Shown: one piece after another, positions 11,768 through 22,720 of the stretch | Layout: every line of letters begins with the position of its first letter | How positions within the stretch are numbered: the first letter of the stretch is position 1 | Assembly: GCA_036250195.1 (NCBI GenBank) | Contig: JAVHZZ010000011.1 | Location: forward strand, 60,630,919 to 60,694,918 | Length of the DNA: 64,000 bases | Origin: Mixophyes australis | Lineage: Eukaryota > Chordata > Amphibia > Anura > Limnodynastidae | Direction: 5' to 3' | Position numbers and translations under genes: made by a program | Notes under the pieces: generated by a model | Told to the model about the DNA's origin: nothing | What the model saw: only the letters and a program-made list of their open reading frames with translations | The model's database searches: none

Positions 11768-12180
11768 ATAGGCCTGATTCCTCAAGGCACGTATTTCCCG
11801 GTTTTGTGTGAATTGTACACAAAATCATTCTGCACATACCCAGAACCAGACCATACGCTAGTAAGCGCGCCCATGTCTGCTTCGTCTGCAAACATAAGGG
11901 ACACCTACTACAGCTTACAATTTTGAGGAGTGAACGGGATGGGGAAGGGGCGTTTTGCCATTGTCAATTTACAGTAAGAGTGTGCCAAACTCAATCGCTC
12001 GGTGTCAGGTCTGAATATAGCTCTGGCCATCTCAAAGTTACAAGTTTTTCTGCTGTATCTCTTACTTCAGCTTCAGGGCTAATCAAAGTCCTGAGTACTA
12101 GGGATGACAGTCTTTTAGTCATGCTATAACATGTGTTTGCAATCAGGAGCACCTGTAAAGATGTATTTTATGTTCATCAG
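11768..12180. other. Possible single MITE arm, otherwise featureless
   Basis: GGCCTGATTCCTCAAGGCAC at 11769 resembles the terminus of the foldback element at 6946. No matching right arm is seen. Confidence 0.4.
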
Positions 12181-12429
12181 GCATTAACAACTGTTTTTTT
12201 TTGTTTTGTTTACTGCCGTCAGCCCGCTCCTGGCTAAACCCCCTTTTTAATAGTGGGCGGAGCATGGAGCTCGCTGTCCCCGCTGCTTCAAATGCGATCG
12301 CAGCTGCGATCATGTGACCACCCCCTTCCCCTGTCAGCTGATTGATGCTCCCGCCTCCGCTGGAGGAAGGAGTAGAGAGGCTGCAACTAACAACACATGG
12401 GTAAGTAGATTTTAACCACTTTTTTGTGC

Positions 12430-12434
<5 letters not shown>

Positions 12435-12508
<74 letters not shown>
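12435..12508. repeat. (AT)n microsatellite
   Basis: About 70 bp of almost pure alternating AT, interrupted once by ACATAT. Confidence 0.97.
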
Positions 12509-12514
<6 letters not shown>

Positions 12515-12519
12515 ATATG

Positions 12520-13325
12520 AATTGGGGGCACTATTGCATATTGAATATGTGATTTGGGGGGCACTACTGTGGGCATAATATCAATTGGGGACACTATAGC
12601 ATGGCATATGTGAATTTTGGGTATTACTGTGTGGCATAACATTGGGGCACAACATTGTTTAGGGGCACTACTGTGAGGTATAACGTTGTTTCGGGGCACT
12701 ACTGTGAGGCATAACGTTGTTTTGGGGCACTACTGTGAGGCATACCGTTGTTTGGGGGCACTACTGTGAGGCATAACGTTGTTTGGGGGCACTACTGTGT
12801 GGCATAATGTTGTTTGGGGGCACTACTGTGTGGCATAATATCAATTGGGGACTCTATAGCATGGCATATGTGAATTTTGGGTATTACTGTGTGGCATAAC
12901 ATTGGGGAACAACATTGTTTGGGGGCACTACTGTGAGGCATAATGTTGTTTGGGGGCACTACTGTGTGGCATAACGTTGTTTGGGGGCACTACTCTGTGG
13001 CATAATGTTGTTTGGGGGCACTACTGTGTGGCATAATTTTGTTTGGGGGGCGTTACTGTGTGGCATAATGTTATTTGGGGGGTGCTACTGTGTGGCATAA
13101 CGTTGTTTGGGGGCACTACTGTGTGGCATCACGTTGTTTGGGGGCACTAATGTGTGGCATAACATTGTTTGGGGGCACTACTGCGTGGCATAATGTTGTT
13201 TGGGGGCACTACTGTGTGGCCTAATGTTGTTTGGGGGGCGCTACTGTGTGGCATAACGTTGTTTGGGTGCACTACTGTGTGGCATAATATTGTAAGGGGG
13301 CACTACTATGTGGCATAGGGGGCTG
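12520..13325. repeat. 32-bp tandem array inside E2
   Basis: Some two dozen copies of a unit of the form GCACTACTGTGTGGCATAAT followed by GTTGTTTGGGGG. Variants with CAATTGGGGACTCTATAGCA appear twice, at about 12580 and 12840, about 260 bp apart, showing that a block of several units was itself duplicated. Confidence 0.96.
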
Positions 13326-13753
13326 CCTATCTATACTAAACTATAGGGGGGCTAACTATACTAAACTATAGTGAGGGGGGCTGCCTATGCTAAACTATAG
13401 TGAGGGGGGCTGCACAGAGAACACTATAGGGAGGGGGTGATTGGACCTTTAGTGTGGGGAGGAGGGCTATCTATTAAATGTGAATATTAATTATTTAATG
13501 CTGGGAATGGTCGTGGGAAATGGATGTATTAAACGTAAATGCTATTAATTTATTGCTGGGGTTGTTTGGAGGGAGGGTAATAGGTTTATTTATTAAATGG
13601 GAATACTATTAATTTAATGTTGGGGTTGGTTGGAGGGAAATAGATCTATTTATGTTGAGGCTGAAGAGAGGCCTAATTATTAAATGGGTGCTGTTGATTT
13701 AATGGCGGGGATGGTTGGCGTTTCTAAATGTACCCATTATTTTTTCCAAATAG

Positions 13754-13832
13754 GGCCCTCAACATTCCAGGATCCAGACAAGCCACAACTAAAGAAACCA
13801 GCAGCCTCAGGTGGTAAAAGGGACAAGAACAG
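13754..13832 (+). other. Conserved exon-like block in E2
   Basis: A pyrimidine-rich run ending CCAAATAG precedes a 79-nt block that ends AAGAACAG followed by GTAGG. One frame is open and encodes a peptide beginning PSTFQDPDKPQLKKPA. The same length, borders and frame recur in E3 at 21262-21340 (HPTFQDPDKLQLKKAA). It may be the remnant of an exon of an autonomous transposase or a captured exon; no transcript evidence exists here. Confidence 0.5.
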
Positions 13833-13866
13833 GTAGGACAGTCTGTCAAATGTTCTGAGTCTAGTG

Positions 13867-14013
13867 CAGGCTTGACTAACCTGTGGCACTCCAGATGTTG
13901 TGAAACTACAAGACCCAGCATACCCTCCCAGCAATAAGCTGCTATATATTGGCAAAGCATGCTGGGGCTTGTAGTTTCACAACACTGAGAGTGCCACAGG
14001 TTAGCCAAGCCTG
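13867..14013. mobile_element. 147-bp hAT MITE with perfect TSD
   Basis: Termini CAGGCTTGACTAACCTGTGG and inverted CAGGCTTGGCTAACCTGTGG, flanked by the 8-bp duplication GTCTAGTG at 13859-13866 and 14014-14021. The element is nearly a full palindrome (TTGTGAAACTACAAGACCCA pairs with GGGGCTTGTAGTTTCACAA). Confidence 0.96.
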
Positions 14014-14274
14014 GTCTAGTGGGACAATCCCGATTTTTGGTGACTGTTCTGCCCAATCTAAGGGGCAGGTCATGACTGTGTACTATTTATATACACACTG
14101 CATTCTTTATATACTACACTATGGTGCTAGCTGTACTTCGTGAGCTGACCACTCCCCCTCTAGTGTCTGGTCTCGCCTCTATGATGGCTGGCCACACCCC
14201 CTCTGGTGGGTCCCTAGCGTTGCAGTCCCCCGTTGGGCCCTTCATGCCCCAGTCCGACACTGGCTGTGTGCCCA

Positions 14275-14418
14275 TTAATTGTACTACACTGAGTGTAAGT
14301 CCTGGGGGCATCCGAGTACCTGTGAGCATAACCAGTCTCTACGGGAAAGGCGGCTGCTATAGGTGAAGACCTCTTCTGCTAAGTTCTACAAGTTTATGTC
14401 ACACTGGTTGCCATAACA
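14275..14418 (-). mobile_element. LTR-A fragment
   Basis: The minus strand from 14418 reads TGTTATGGCAACCAGTGTGA and continues through the pieces found at the start of the complete LTR-A copies (61001 and 25414): GGTCTTCACC, TTTCCCGTAGAGACTGG and GGATGCCCCCAGGACTTACA. Only the first 140 bp or so of the LTR remain. Confidence 0.85.
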
Positions 14419-14609
14419 CTTATTAAGTCTTTTCATGTGAGTGACCAACATATTTTTGGCTTGAATGCACAGGAGAAGGTTGTTGGTCTTTAATCCTTTG
14501 TCTTAGAGAGATAGGAAACCTATTTGAATAATGAAATAGCAATTGATTTAGGAAATCACAGATTTATATGAGGTTTGTTATGATTTAAATATGTCAAATC
14601 CAAGTTCAG

Positions 14610-14931
14610 AGAATGTAACTGGATGGGCTTACTTCGCCACTCAGTCTATTGGGGAAAGATGGATAAAGGGATGTTCTTCCTGCACAGTTTATCTGGGTTT
14701 CTCTCTCACCGTCAGTAACTGACTGTTATTGACCACTCCTACTGGGGTCACCTTGCCACTAGACACTGGCCAACTGCGAATGCCAACTGCATTACATTTG
14801 TAGGAAAATTCGGCTCTTCACCACTAGGCTCCTTCAACAGCCTTTAGAACCACTTACTTATGGATACTGGGTATAGCTGCTTTAGCGCCTCTTTGCTGTG
14901 GGCTAGCTGGTACTTCCTGACCGCTTACTAT
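14610..14931 (-). mobile_element. LTR-B copy, left part (split by hAT-2)
   Basis: It matches other LTR-B copies up to CTGACCGCTTACTAT, where hAT-2 is inserted. The same LTR resumes at 18378 (AGAGCAGGACTGCTGGGTAG), matching the unbroken sequence at 10715-10750. Confidence 0.85.
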
Positions 14932-15529
14932 TAGAGATGTTCACTGACCCCCGTGTTCTGGTATTGGATTTGGATCTGAATTGACTTCATATTTTGGTTT
15001 TGTTTGTTTATTTTGGCAAAACCGCCCTGGTGTGTTTTGGTTTTGGATCCCTATTTGTTTTCTAAAATCACATAATTTTGCTTTTTTTTCCCTACATTAT
15101 TATTAACCTCAATAACACTAATTTCAAGTCATTTGCAGTCAATTTTGACCAACTCACAGGTCACAATATTATTTTCATACACATTCAAACAAAGACTGCA
15201 GTGACCTTGTGGATGCTAAGCGACAGAGCAATGACACAAACACACAACAGTATATAGCACATGTAGGTAACATTGGCACACAGCGGTAGCTGTAAGGAAA
15301 AGTGGTGCAAGGTGGAATTGTCCTTGTGCCCTCCCACCCACCCTTATGTTGGATCTTAAAAAGGACATGCACACTTTAACAAACCAAGCACTTCAGCGAC
15401 AAGGAGTGCCACTTTTGAGGCAGATGTGTTTGTTTTGTTTGGGCCCCCACAAAACAAGCTAACAATGGGCTTAAGGCACCTAAGATAACAGAGCTGTTAA
15501 TGAACTCTACTGTGGCAAGATGTTATTGT

Positions 15530-16700
15530 CATCATCCTTAGCCTCATCCTCACCCTCATCAGTTTGTACATCATCCTCACACATTATTAATTCATCACCT
15601 CTGGAATCCACCATTACAGCATTTTGATGTAATTGGCGGGAAAGGCCTTCCTCGTGCAAATTGAAGTTCATTTTTATGAACATCATCTGGGTATAGATTG
15701 CAGGTGTCGGGATCTAGCTGAGAGAAGGAACCTAGCTGATGCTGAACTGTTTGTTGTTATTTTTTTAGTACAAGTTTCCAATTTTCCCAACAGCTTGCCA
15801 TGAACTTGCTTCAAATGGCGTAACATGGATGAAGTTCCTAGATGGTTAAGGTTCCTACTTCTACTGGCTGTGGCTTTAAAAACGCTACAAATGGCTAGAC
15901 AACAGGATTTGGGTAAATATAATTACAATATAAGAGGTGGATTTTTTTGTCTTATACCCAGGCATGATAATGGCCTTCTTATCACGTGCAAGAACTGCTT
16001 CCACCGGTGCAGGACTTACACAAACAACATCATCCTCATTAGCACCCTCATCAGCTACACAAATATCCCCCTCATCCTGTTGCAATTCCAAATTGGCATC
16101 CTCAATTTGTGTATCACCGACTATACTTGGACTGCTCATGCACACATCTGCAGAAATGCTGAAAGGGGCCTTCTTTATGGGTACACTATCAGAAAGGTCA
16201 GGCTTACACATAGCACTCGTGGATAGACTCTCGTCAGGGATTTGTGTCATTTCTGAATCTGAGCATACATTTTCCTCTAATGCCATACTGTTTTCTTCTA
16301 GCTCGGATTTTACATGTAAAAGTATTTGGACACCACTTTTGGAATCAGAATGACCAGGTCTTGCTTGGTCATGACTGACCTTACAAGAAGATGCCTCAGT
16401 GACAGTTGCAGAACTAGCACTCCTCATTCTTTCCTTGCCATTGCGTGTGTAGAATGGCATTTTGGCAATTTTTTTTTCTGCAGATAACTTTGCTTGGATT
16501 ACAGGTCTTTTTTCTTGACCAAGGTAAAAGGTGTTGTTTTACATTTTTGTTTCCCTGACTTAAAAACACTATGCACTTTAACATAGGCTTTAGCAGAAGA
16601 CGTAGAGGGATTACTATCATCATGACTGGTGCCAGCAGCTGATTGGTGCTCCTGGTCTTCTGTGTACTGCTGTAAATCCATTTTGATAACACAGTACAAT
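15530..16700 (-). pseudogene. hAT transposase remnant (hAT-2)
   Basis: Reading down from 16690: the N-terminus (MDLQQYTEDQEHQSAAGTSH), then after frameshifts MPFYTRNGKERMR, DVCMSSPSIVGDTQIEDANL and VVCVSPAPVEAVLARDKKAI, which match the N-terminal 220 residues of hAT-1. Next comes the end of a BED finger region (complement of 15790-15860), and then an abrupt jump near 15715 to the C-terminal tail (complement of 15535-15690). The entire catalytic core is deleted, so this copy could only move if supplied with transposase in trans. Confidence 0.9.
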
Positions 16701-16933
16701 GTGACTGCAGATTAAGAACAACACTGCCAGCCCTATTATTTCTATTTCAGCAATGACAATTAGCAATGGAGCTCTCCTGTTTGTGTGTGAGCTCTATAAC
16801 ACCATACAATATGACTGCAGATTTGGACCAAGACTGCCAGCCCTATTATTTCTATTTCAGCAATGACAATTAGCAATGGATCAATGGAGCTCTCCTGTTT
16901 GTGTGTGAGCTATATAACACTGTACAATGTGAC

Positions 16934-18003
16934 TGTCCCATAGTTAGGTGCTGGCTGTTCACCTGCAAGCTGCAAACTCCTCACTGCTGTTCACCTGCAA
17001 GCTGCAAACTCCTCACTGCTGTTCACCTGCAAGCTGCAAACTCCTCACTGCTGTTCACCTGCAAGCTGCAAACTCCTCACTGCTCTTCACCTGCAAGCTG
17101 TAACTCCTTACCGCTATTCATCTGCACGCTGAACGAGTATCGTGAGTTGTTGCTAAACCTGTGCCTTATCTATTGGTTCAACTTTACTGCTGGCTGGCTC
17201 TCGCTGTTAGAGCTACTATCAAGTTACCTGTCACCTGTAGTTCCACGTCTGACACGGGTTATCCTTACTCTGCTGTTACCTGGTTACTGGACTGTTATTG
17301 TGAACTACTTGTTGTGCCGGTGACTAGTACTTGGGCTCAAGTTGTGTGTCTCTGTTCAGTTGCTCCATACTACAGCGAACTTACCATTGCAGTTACAACG
17401 AATGCTGCTACCTGTAGTTCCACGCATGATTCAGATACTACTCACGTCTCTGCTACTTCTAGGCAACATTCTACTGCATGTGTCAGTGTTCATCCAAGTC
17501 CTTGGTTGATGTTTAACGCTTACTGCTTTACTTTATAAGAATCAGCGATTCCAGTACCACCTGCTATGTTGAGTCATCTCTACTCTCAGATCAGCTAAAG
17601 TTCTATATACTATTCTGTTTGGAATGTATGCTGTACCAGTGATTCACATTCATCTGCTGTGTGGTTCTCTCTTGGATCCTAGTGTTCTTATTTATCATCA
17701 CTGCGTTGAACTGTATATCATCTCATCTCATGCTGTTGCCAAGGGTTACGACTATGAAGTAGCATATGTGAATTGTGTCTGCATTATTAAGAATTGCCGT
17801 GTATTCATCTCTGCCAATATATATATATCTATTCCTGTTGTACCAATATTCAATACACTACGTTGCAGCACTACTACTTTCTCCGGTGTTATCATTTGAT
17901 GCTTGTAAGCCGTGAACTTATCCTGTGAATATCATTGTATTCTGCCTCCACCATCCTCGATAGTAGAGGCAGGGGATCTGCGAAAAACTTTAGAGCCGTA
18001 ACA
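16934..18003 (-). mobile_element. Solo LTR, family C, inside hAT-2
   Basis: The sequence runs from TGTCCCATAG to GCCGTAACA and is flanked by the 5-bp duplication GTGAC at 16929-16933 and 18004-18008. It is 1070 bp and has no internal region, so it is a solo LTR left by recombination. Orientation is uncertain. A 32-bp minisatellite lies near its left end. Confidence 0.9.
16955..17110. repeat. 32-bp minisatellite in LTR-C
   Basis: Nearly five copies of TGTTCACCTGCAAGCTGCAA followed by ACTCCTCACTGC; the last copy is degraded. Confidence 0.95.
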
Positions 18004-18377
18004 GTGACTGAACAAGACTGCCAGCCCTATTATTTCTATTTCAGAAATGACAATTAGCAATGGAGCAATGCAGCTCTCCTGAATGTCACTGGAGACTTTG
18101 AAGAACACTGCTACCACTCATCTTTCTTTTCTAACTATGACGCTGCCCAACTGCACTAGAGACTGCCAAGAACCGTGCTACTCCTTCTATGTCCCTCTGT
18201 GAAATGGCACTGGATCGCCGTGGAGGGCGGTACTTATAGAATCCAAGACTCACGAGATCCAACGATGTAACAATGACATTTTGCCTCCTTTTCAATTCCG
18301 AGGCCGCGCAAAAGAACTGCTAAGTTCGGGTGTGTTTAGTTCTCACGGAACCGAGCCTGAGCATCTCTACTTACTAT

Positions 18378-19030
18378 AGAGCAGGACTGCTGGGTAGCTG
18401 GCAGAGCGTTGACACAGAGATGCTGGGTTCAACACAGGACAGCAAGGGAATGGATAAGAGTGTAAGCTCTTATCTGTTGGTCACAGGATACAGCAGGCAA
18501 TATGTATCAGGCACAATCTTCATCATCTTCTTCTTCTATTATAGTTTATTGCCCAGGGATCCTTACAAGGACATTTTCAAACTAGTTAACGGTACTAGTG
18601 ATCTTCCAGAGGTTCAGATAGTATAATACAGTTGATATACACAGAGACGCTGGGTTCAGCAGAGGACAGCCGGCGAACAGATTAGAATGGAAGCTCTTAT
18701 CTGTTGGTCACAGGATACAGCAGGCAATAGGCATCAGGCAAAATCTTCAAGAAGTGATGTCTATTTGCACAAGGAATCCTTACAAGGATCATTACACACT
18801 AGTTGGAGTTACTAGTGGTTATCCAGAAGTACAGATGGTATAATACATTACATTGTTCAAACAGAGCTGTTATATACTGTTTCTGACTCGCATGTTAGCA
18901 GGGGTTAACCCATCCCCCTGATCCTAGTTGGCACCATAAAGACTGAGATATTACATCCGATTAGCATCAGGATGTAATACATTCTCTGTGGTCATTGAAT
19001 ATTGAAAATGGCCAGAAATTGCCCAGAAAC
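18378..19030 (-). mobile_element. LTR-B copy, right part, with internal duplication
   Basis: This continues the LTR broken at 14931. A segment of about 240 bp is duplicated in tandem: 18405-18640 and 18641-18860 both run from ACACAGAGA(T/C)GCTGGGTTCA through ATCTGTTGGTCACAGGATAC to CCAGA(G/A)GT(T/A)CAGAT. Confidence 0.85.
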
Positions 19031-20317
19031 GGGCCACGGACAGCATCTTCTGCATTGAGCTCTAATTTGTTAAGAAATTCTGCACCACCAAGTTTATTGT
19101 GTGTTCAAAGCATGGCAAGTGTTAAAATTCACCCAGTTGTAATATAGAATGTTTGCTACATTATCGGCAATAAGGAATCCTTAGGAGAGTCTTAGTGGAG
19201 TGAGTCATTTTGCTATGACATTCCAGAGTTTTTCCAACAGATTGACAGTGATACAAAGAGTAGCTTGCCTGTGAATGACCTGGAAATGTGTGCTGACACT
19301 ACCATGCTGAAAGGATGAGGAGGATGATGAAGCTATCGACGCTGCAGCTGCTGATGGCAATACACCTACCAAGTGGGCTGTCATGGTCATGTAGTCTTTT
19401 GTTTGACCGTTGTCGTTTGTCCACATATACATAGGTAAATACAATGGCATTTTTCTAGAAACTGAATTACTTTTCTTTAACCTCCCTGTACAGCTGAGGA
19501 ATTGCTGTTGTGAAGCAATGGAATTGAAATGGAATTTGGTAGTATGGACACATTCGGCTACAACCTGATTCATTGATGGTGCAAATTCGACGCACATCCA
19601 AGCTATCATGACTTTAGTAATCCGCTATGCAACAGGATGCTGACTGTCCTCTTGCAAACACTTGCTTCACCAATAATTATTGTTTAAAGCTAATCTTAAT
19701 CTTCTTGAGTGTCCTCAATTCGTATTTCTAAATCATTATCATTACTACTCATCTTCGCTATTCCAAATGGTTGAGAAATTTGTGAATGAGGCTACTTTAT
19801 AATTACTGTCAGAATCTGAAATGTCAGCCTCACATATAGCACTTAATGACAGGGCTGCCTAAAGGGGGGGAGCGGGTACATTTTACCCGGGCCCGGCCAT
19901 GCCAGGGGGCCCGGGCCAGGCCCCCACTGCTGATTTAAAAATTTTCTTTTTCCATTTTTTATTTTGCGATATTGTCTTCTTCTTTTTTTTTTTTTCTGGT
20001 GGGGGGCAGGGGGGAGGGGGGTCCATTGGTGGCGGTAGCTGGAAGAAAGAAAGAAAAAACAAAACATACTTACGCGATCACGGAGGCAGCGTCCATTCTC
20101 TGCTCTCTTATCCATTCACACTGACTGCCGTGCGTCATCAAGTCACGCCCGTCAGTCAGTGAGGAGCGCCGCAGCCAGGACCAAGCCAGCCAGAAGAAAG
20201 AAAACAAGACAGAAGAGAAGAAGAGAAAAAGAAAGAAGCTGACAAAGGTAAGCAAAGAAATGGAGAGGCAAGGGGAGGAAAGAACAGAAAGGAACAGTAC
20301 TATAAAGAAGGGAGAGA

Positions 20318-20745
20318 GAGGCACAGAGGAAAATAAAAGAGGAAGAGAGGCACAGAGGAAAATAAAAGGGGAAGAGAGGCACAGAGGAAAATAAAAGGGG
20401 AAGAGAGGCACAGAGGAAAATAAAAGGGGAAGAGAGGCACAGAGGAAAATAAAAGGGGAAGAGAGGCACAGAGGAAAATAAAAGGGGAAGAGATGCACAG
20501 AGGAAAATAAAAGGGGAAGAGAGGCACAGAGGAAAATAAAAGGGGAAGAGAGGCACAGAGGAAAATAAAAGGGGAAGAGAGGCACAAAGGAAAATAAAAT
20601 GGAGAGAGAGGCACAAAGAAAAATAAAAGGGGAAGAGAGGCACAGAGGAAAATAAAAGGGGAAGAGAGGCACAAAGGAAAATAAAATGGAGAGAGAGGCA
20701 CAAAGGAAAATAAAAGAGGAAGAGAGACACAGAGTGAAAAAAAGG
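20318..20745. repeat. 29-bp purine-rich tandem array in E3
   Basis: About 15 copies of GGAAAATAAAAGGGGAAGAG followed by AGGCACAGA. One strand is almost pure purine. Because 29 is not a multiple of 3 and the unit has no stop on the minus strand, all three minus frames stay open for more than 500 bp; these are repeat artefacts, not genes. Confidence 0.96.
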
Positions 20746-21261
20746 GGGAGAGAGGCACACAGAGAAAAAGAAGGGGGGAGAGCAGCACGGAGGGCACAGT
20801 GTGAGCATAAGGGGGCACAGTGTAGTTGTGAAGAAGGGGCACAGTAATGTGTGTGTGATGACACAGGGGGCTTGTTGCAATGTAGTGAGTGTGAGGTAGG
20901 TGGTGGCTAATTAATGGGTGCTATTTTGTTTGTAGAGTGATGGTGAGGCAATTTAATAGTGGGGACTATTAATTTAAGATGGGGTGGTTTGGGGGCTATT
21001 GAATGCTGGGGTGAGTTTGGGGAGAATAAGGTCTATTTATTAAATGTGACTATGAATTATTTAATGGCAGTGATGGTTGCGGGAAATAGGTATTGCCGGG
21101 GCTGTTTGCGGGAAGGGAAATAGGTTTATTTATTAAATGTGAATACTATTATTTTAATGTTGGGGCTGGAGGAAGGCCTAATTATTAATCATGGGTGCTA
21201 TTGATTTAACGCCGGGGCTGGCTTTAATTTTCTAAATGTAGCCATTTTTTTCCCCAACTAG

Positions 21262-21340
21262 GTCATCCGACATTCCAGGATCCGGATAAGCTGCAACTAA
21301 AGAAAGCAGCAGTCACAGGTGGTGAAAGTGAGAAGAACAG
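21262..21340 (+). other. Conserved exon-like block in E3
   Basis: It is preceded by TTTTTTTCCCCAACTAG and followed by GTAGGAG. It has the same 79-nt length and open frame as 13754-13832 (HPTFQDPDKLQLKKAA), with several of the differences silent (GAC/GAT, CCA/CCG). Confidence 0.5.
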
Positions 21341-21931
21341 GTAGGAGAGAGTAGCAGAGTGTGTGAAATGTTGTGATTCTAGTAGGGACAAAGGCAATTT
21401 TAGGTGAGCGTTGTGCCCAATGTAAGGTGCAGGCCAAGACTGAACTCTTTGTGTACACACTGCATTCTTTCTATACTACACTATGGTGCTAGATGTCTTA
21501 AAAGTCAGGAGTGCTGGGACATATGTCACACTCTGGTGAATTCAGGACCTAGTGATTTTGATGTGCTAGCTACGTCCCAATGGCGCATTGCCACGCCCCT
21601 GAATGTATGACCGCACCCCCAAATTTTTTTGTGCCGCCGTTAGGCTAGCCACGCCCCAACGGCGCATTGCCACACCCTTGAATGTATGACCACACCCCCG
21701 AAAATTTTTGCGCCGCCGTTACTCGACTATGAGGGAGGCCCTATGAATTTGTTGTACTGGGGCCCTGAATTCCTCTTGGCAGCCCTGCTCATGGATACCC
21801 TTAGACTCCTCAGAATACTGCCCAAGTTGTTCATCAGCCTAAGTGTTCTTTTCATGCATTGATGTGACTATTTTGGGGGTGACAGGCATACAGTCTGAGC
21901 TAGAAGCTGATACGTGGGAAGTTAAAGAAGA

Positions 21932-22270
21932 TTGTACACTCCTTTGAGCAGGGCCATCTCTCCTCCTGTTTCCACCACTTCTAACTCTGCTCTCCAGCTA
22001 CCTAGCCCTCCTCCTCGAGGACCCTCTACCCCTCGTCCCCTCTCGCTCCCTCCTCTCCCCTCTGGGGGTCTCCCTGTCATTTGCGCTCTCCCTCTTTGGC
22101 TCCGTCGTATGCAGATCTTCCCTCTCTCCTCCCCCGCCCTCTCTAGCTGTGCTTTGAGCTTACTGAGTTACTGTGCTTATTGTTTACTGTACTGTGCTGT
22201 CTCTCCTCGTATTGTAATCGTTTGTCCCTGTACGACACTGCGGACACCTAGTGGCGCCCTATAAATAAAA

Positions 22271-22303
<33 letters not shown>
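21932..22303 (+). mobile_element. L2-like LINE 3' end
   Basis: This matches in inverse orientation the 3' part of the LINE at 40690-42190 (GAGCAGGGCCATCTCTCCTC, CACTTCTAACTCTGCTCTCC, GGCGCCCTATAAATAAAAA) and ends in (AAT)n at 22270-22303. It is a 5'-truncated insertion into hAT-3. Confidence 0.88.
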
Positions 22304-22304
<1 letters not shown>

Positions 22305-22720
22305 CATGACTGTGTTGGACACTCTCATTTGCAATTCACATTCTAGTACCTGTACCAGAAGTAGCAGGACCTACTATGAATAAGTGGGCATGGTCTGAGC
22401 CTTTTCTTGCCAATGCATGTAGTGTATGGAATGTTATCTATGTTCATCTTTTTAGACAAATCACCACGATCGTCAGAAACCTTTCCCTTAATCATTGCAT
22501 CAAGAGCTGATGTTTTCTTTGAGATTGACAAACAGTGTTTGTGGATTTCGAGCATAGTTTCTTACACTTTCTTCCTGCGTGACCTTTTTTACTAGTAGAG
22601 GTCGAAAAAGAACTATTACTGCCACTACTGGTACTGCGATACTCCTAATCTGTAGACTGATTCATGGGTGACAAGAGGAGTAAATTGTTAGAGCTACTTG
22701 TAGTTGCCACCACACCAGGT

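Larger units (their letters stand above)
12181..14262 (+). mobile_element. Satellite-bearing hAT element E2 (right end defined)
   Basis: The right end reads ATGCCCCAGTCCGACACTG at 14244-14262, i.e. CAGTGTCGGACTGGGGCAT on the minus strand, a hAT-like terminus. No matching left terminus was found, so the left limit is approximate. Inside, in order: a GC-rich core (12215-12400), a strong splice-donor consensus TGG|GTAAGT at 12401, an (AT)n tract, the 32-bp array, a 79-nt exon-like block (13754-13832), and a tail TATACTACACTATGGTGCTA shared with element E3 (21471). A small hAT MITE is inserted at 13867-14013. Confidence 0.65.
14932..18369 (-). mobile_element. hAT-2: internally deleted copy with 8-bp TSD
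   Basis: The ends TAGAGATGTTCA and, inverted, TAGAGATGCTCA are flanked by the 8-bp duplication CTTACTAT at 14924-14931 and 18370-18377. The element carries the 5' and extreme 3' parts of a hAT transposase gene related to hAT-1, and a solo LTR (16934-18003) is inserted in its 5' region. At 16720-16900 and 18010-18070 a stretch containing CCCTATTATTTCTATTTCAG is repeated in the 5' untranslated part. Confidence 0.93.
19850..21787 (+). mobile_element. Satellite-bearing hAT element E3
   Basis: Termini CAGGGCTGCCTAAAGG and inverted CAGGGCTGCCAAGAGG, flanked by an imperfect 8-bp duplication (CTTAATGA at 19842-19849, CTCATGGA at 21788-21795; 6 of 8 match). The contents in order are a GC-rich end, a palindromic core with outward-facing donors (CTTAC at 20069-20073 and AAAG|GTAAGC at 20248), the 29-bp array, an AT-rich tail related to E2, an exon-like block at 21262-21340, and a duplicated segment of about 85 bp at 21575-21720 (GGCGCATTGCCAC, GAATGTATGACC). 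Confidence 0.85.
19036..22720 (-). pseudogene. hAT-3: degraded hAT transposase copy split by two insertions
   Basis: On the minus strand the N-terminal part lies at 22343-22555 (KVSDDRGDLSKKMNIDNIPY, aligned with the SDDKKKFASMPFYTRSGKER region of hAT-1). The core lies at 19205-19609 (MYMWTNDNGQTKDYMTMTAH, RQATLCITVNLLEKL), and the HTINLVVQNF block is complementary to 19065-19110. The gene is cut by element E3 (19850-21787) and by an L2 tail (21932-22303), and the C-terminal half is missing beyond 19036. Many frame breaks show it is old. Confidence 0.85.

Noticed and set aside
15825..16353. Plus-strand frames of 133 and 138 codons
   Set aside because: They are the antisense shadow of the hAT-2 transposase remnant.
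17161..17538. 125-codon Ser/Thr-rich frame
   Set aside because: Lies wholly inside the solo LTR-C, with another overlapping frame; no known domain.
20070..20880. Apparent hydrophobic multi-pass membrane protein on the minus strand
   Set aside because: The Phe/Leu/Ser/Pro pattern is the translation of the 29-bp array in every frame, not a gene.
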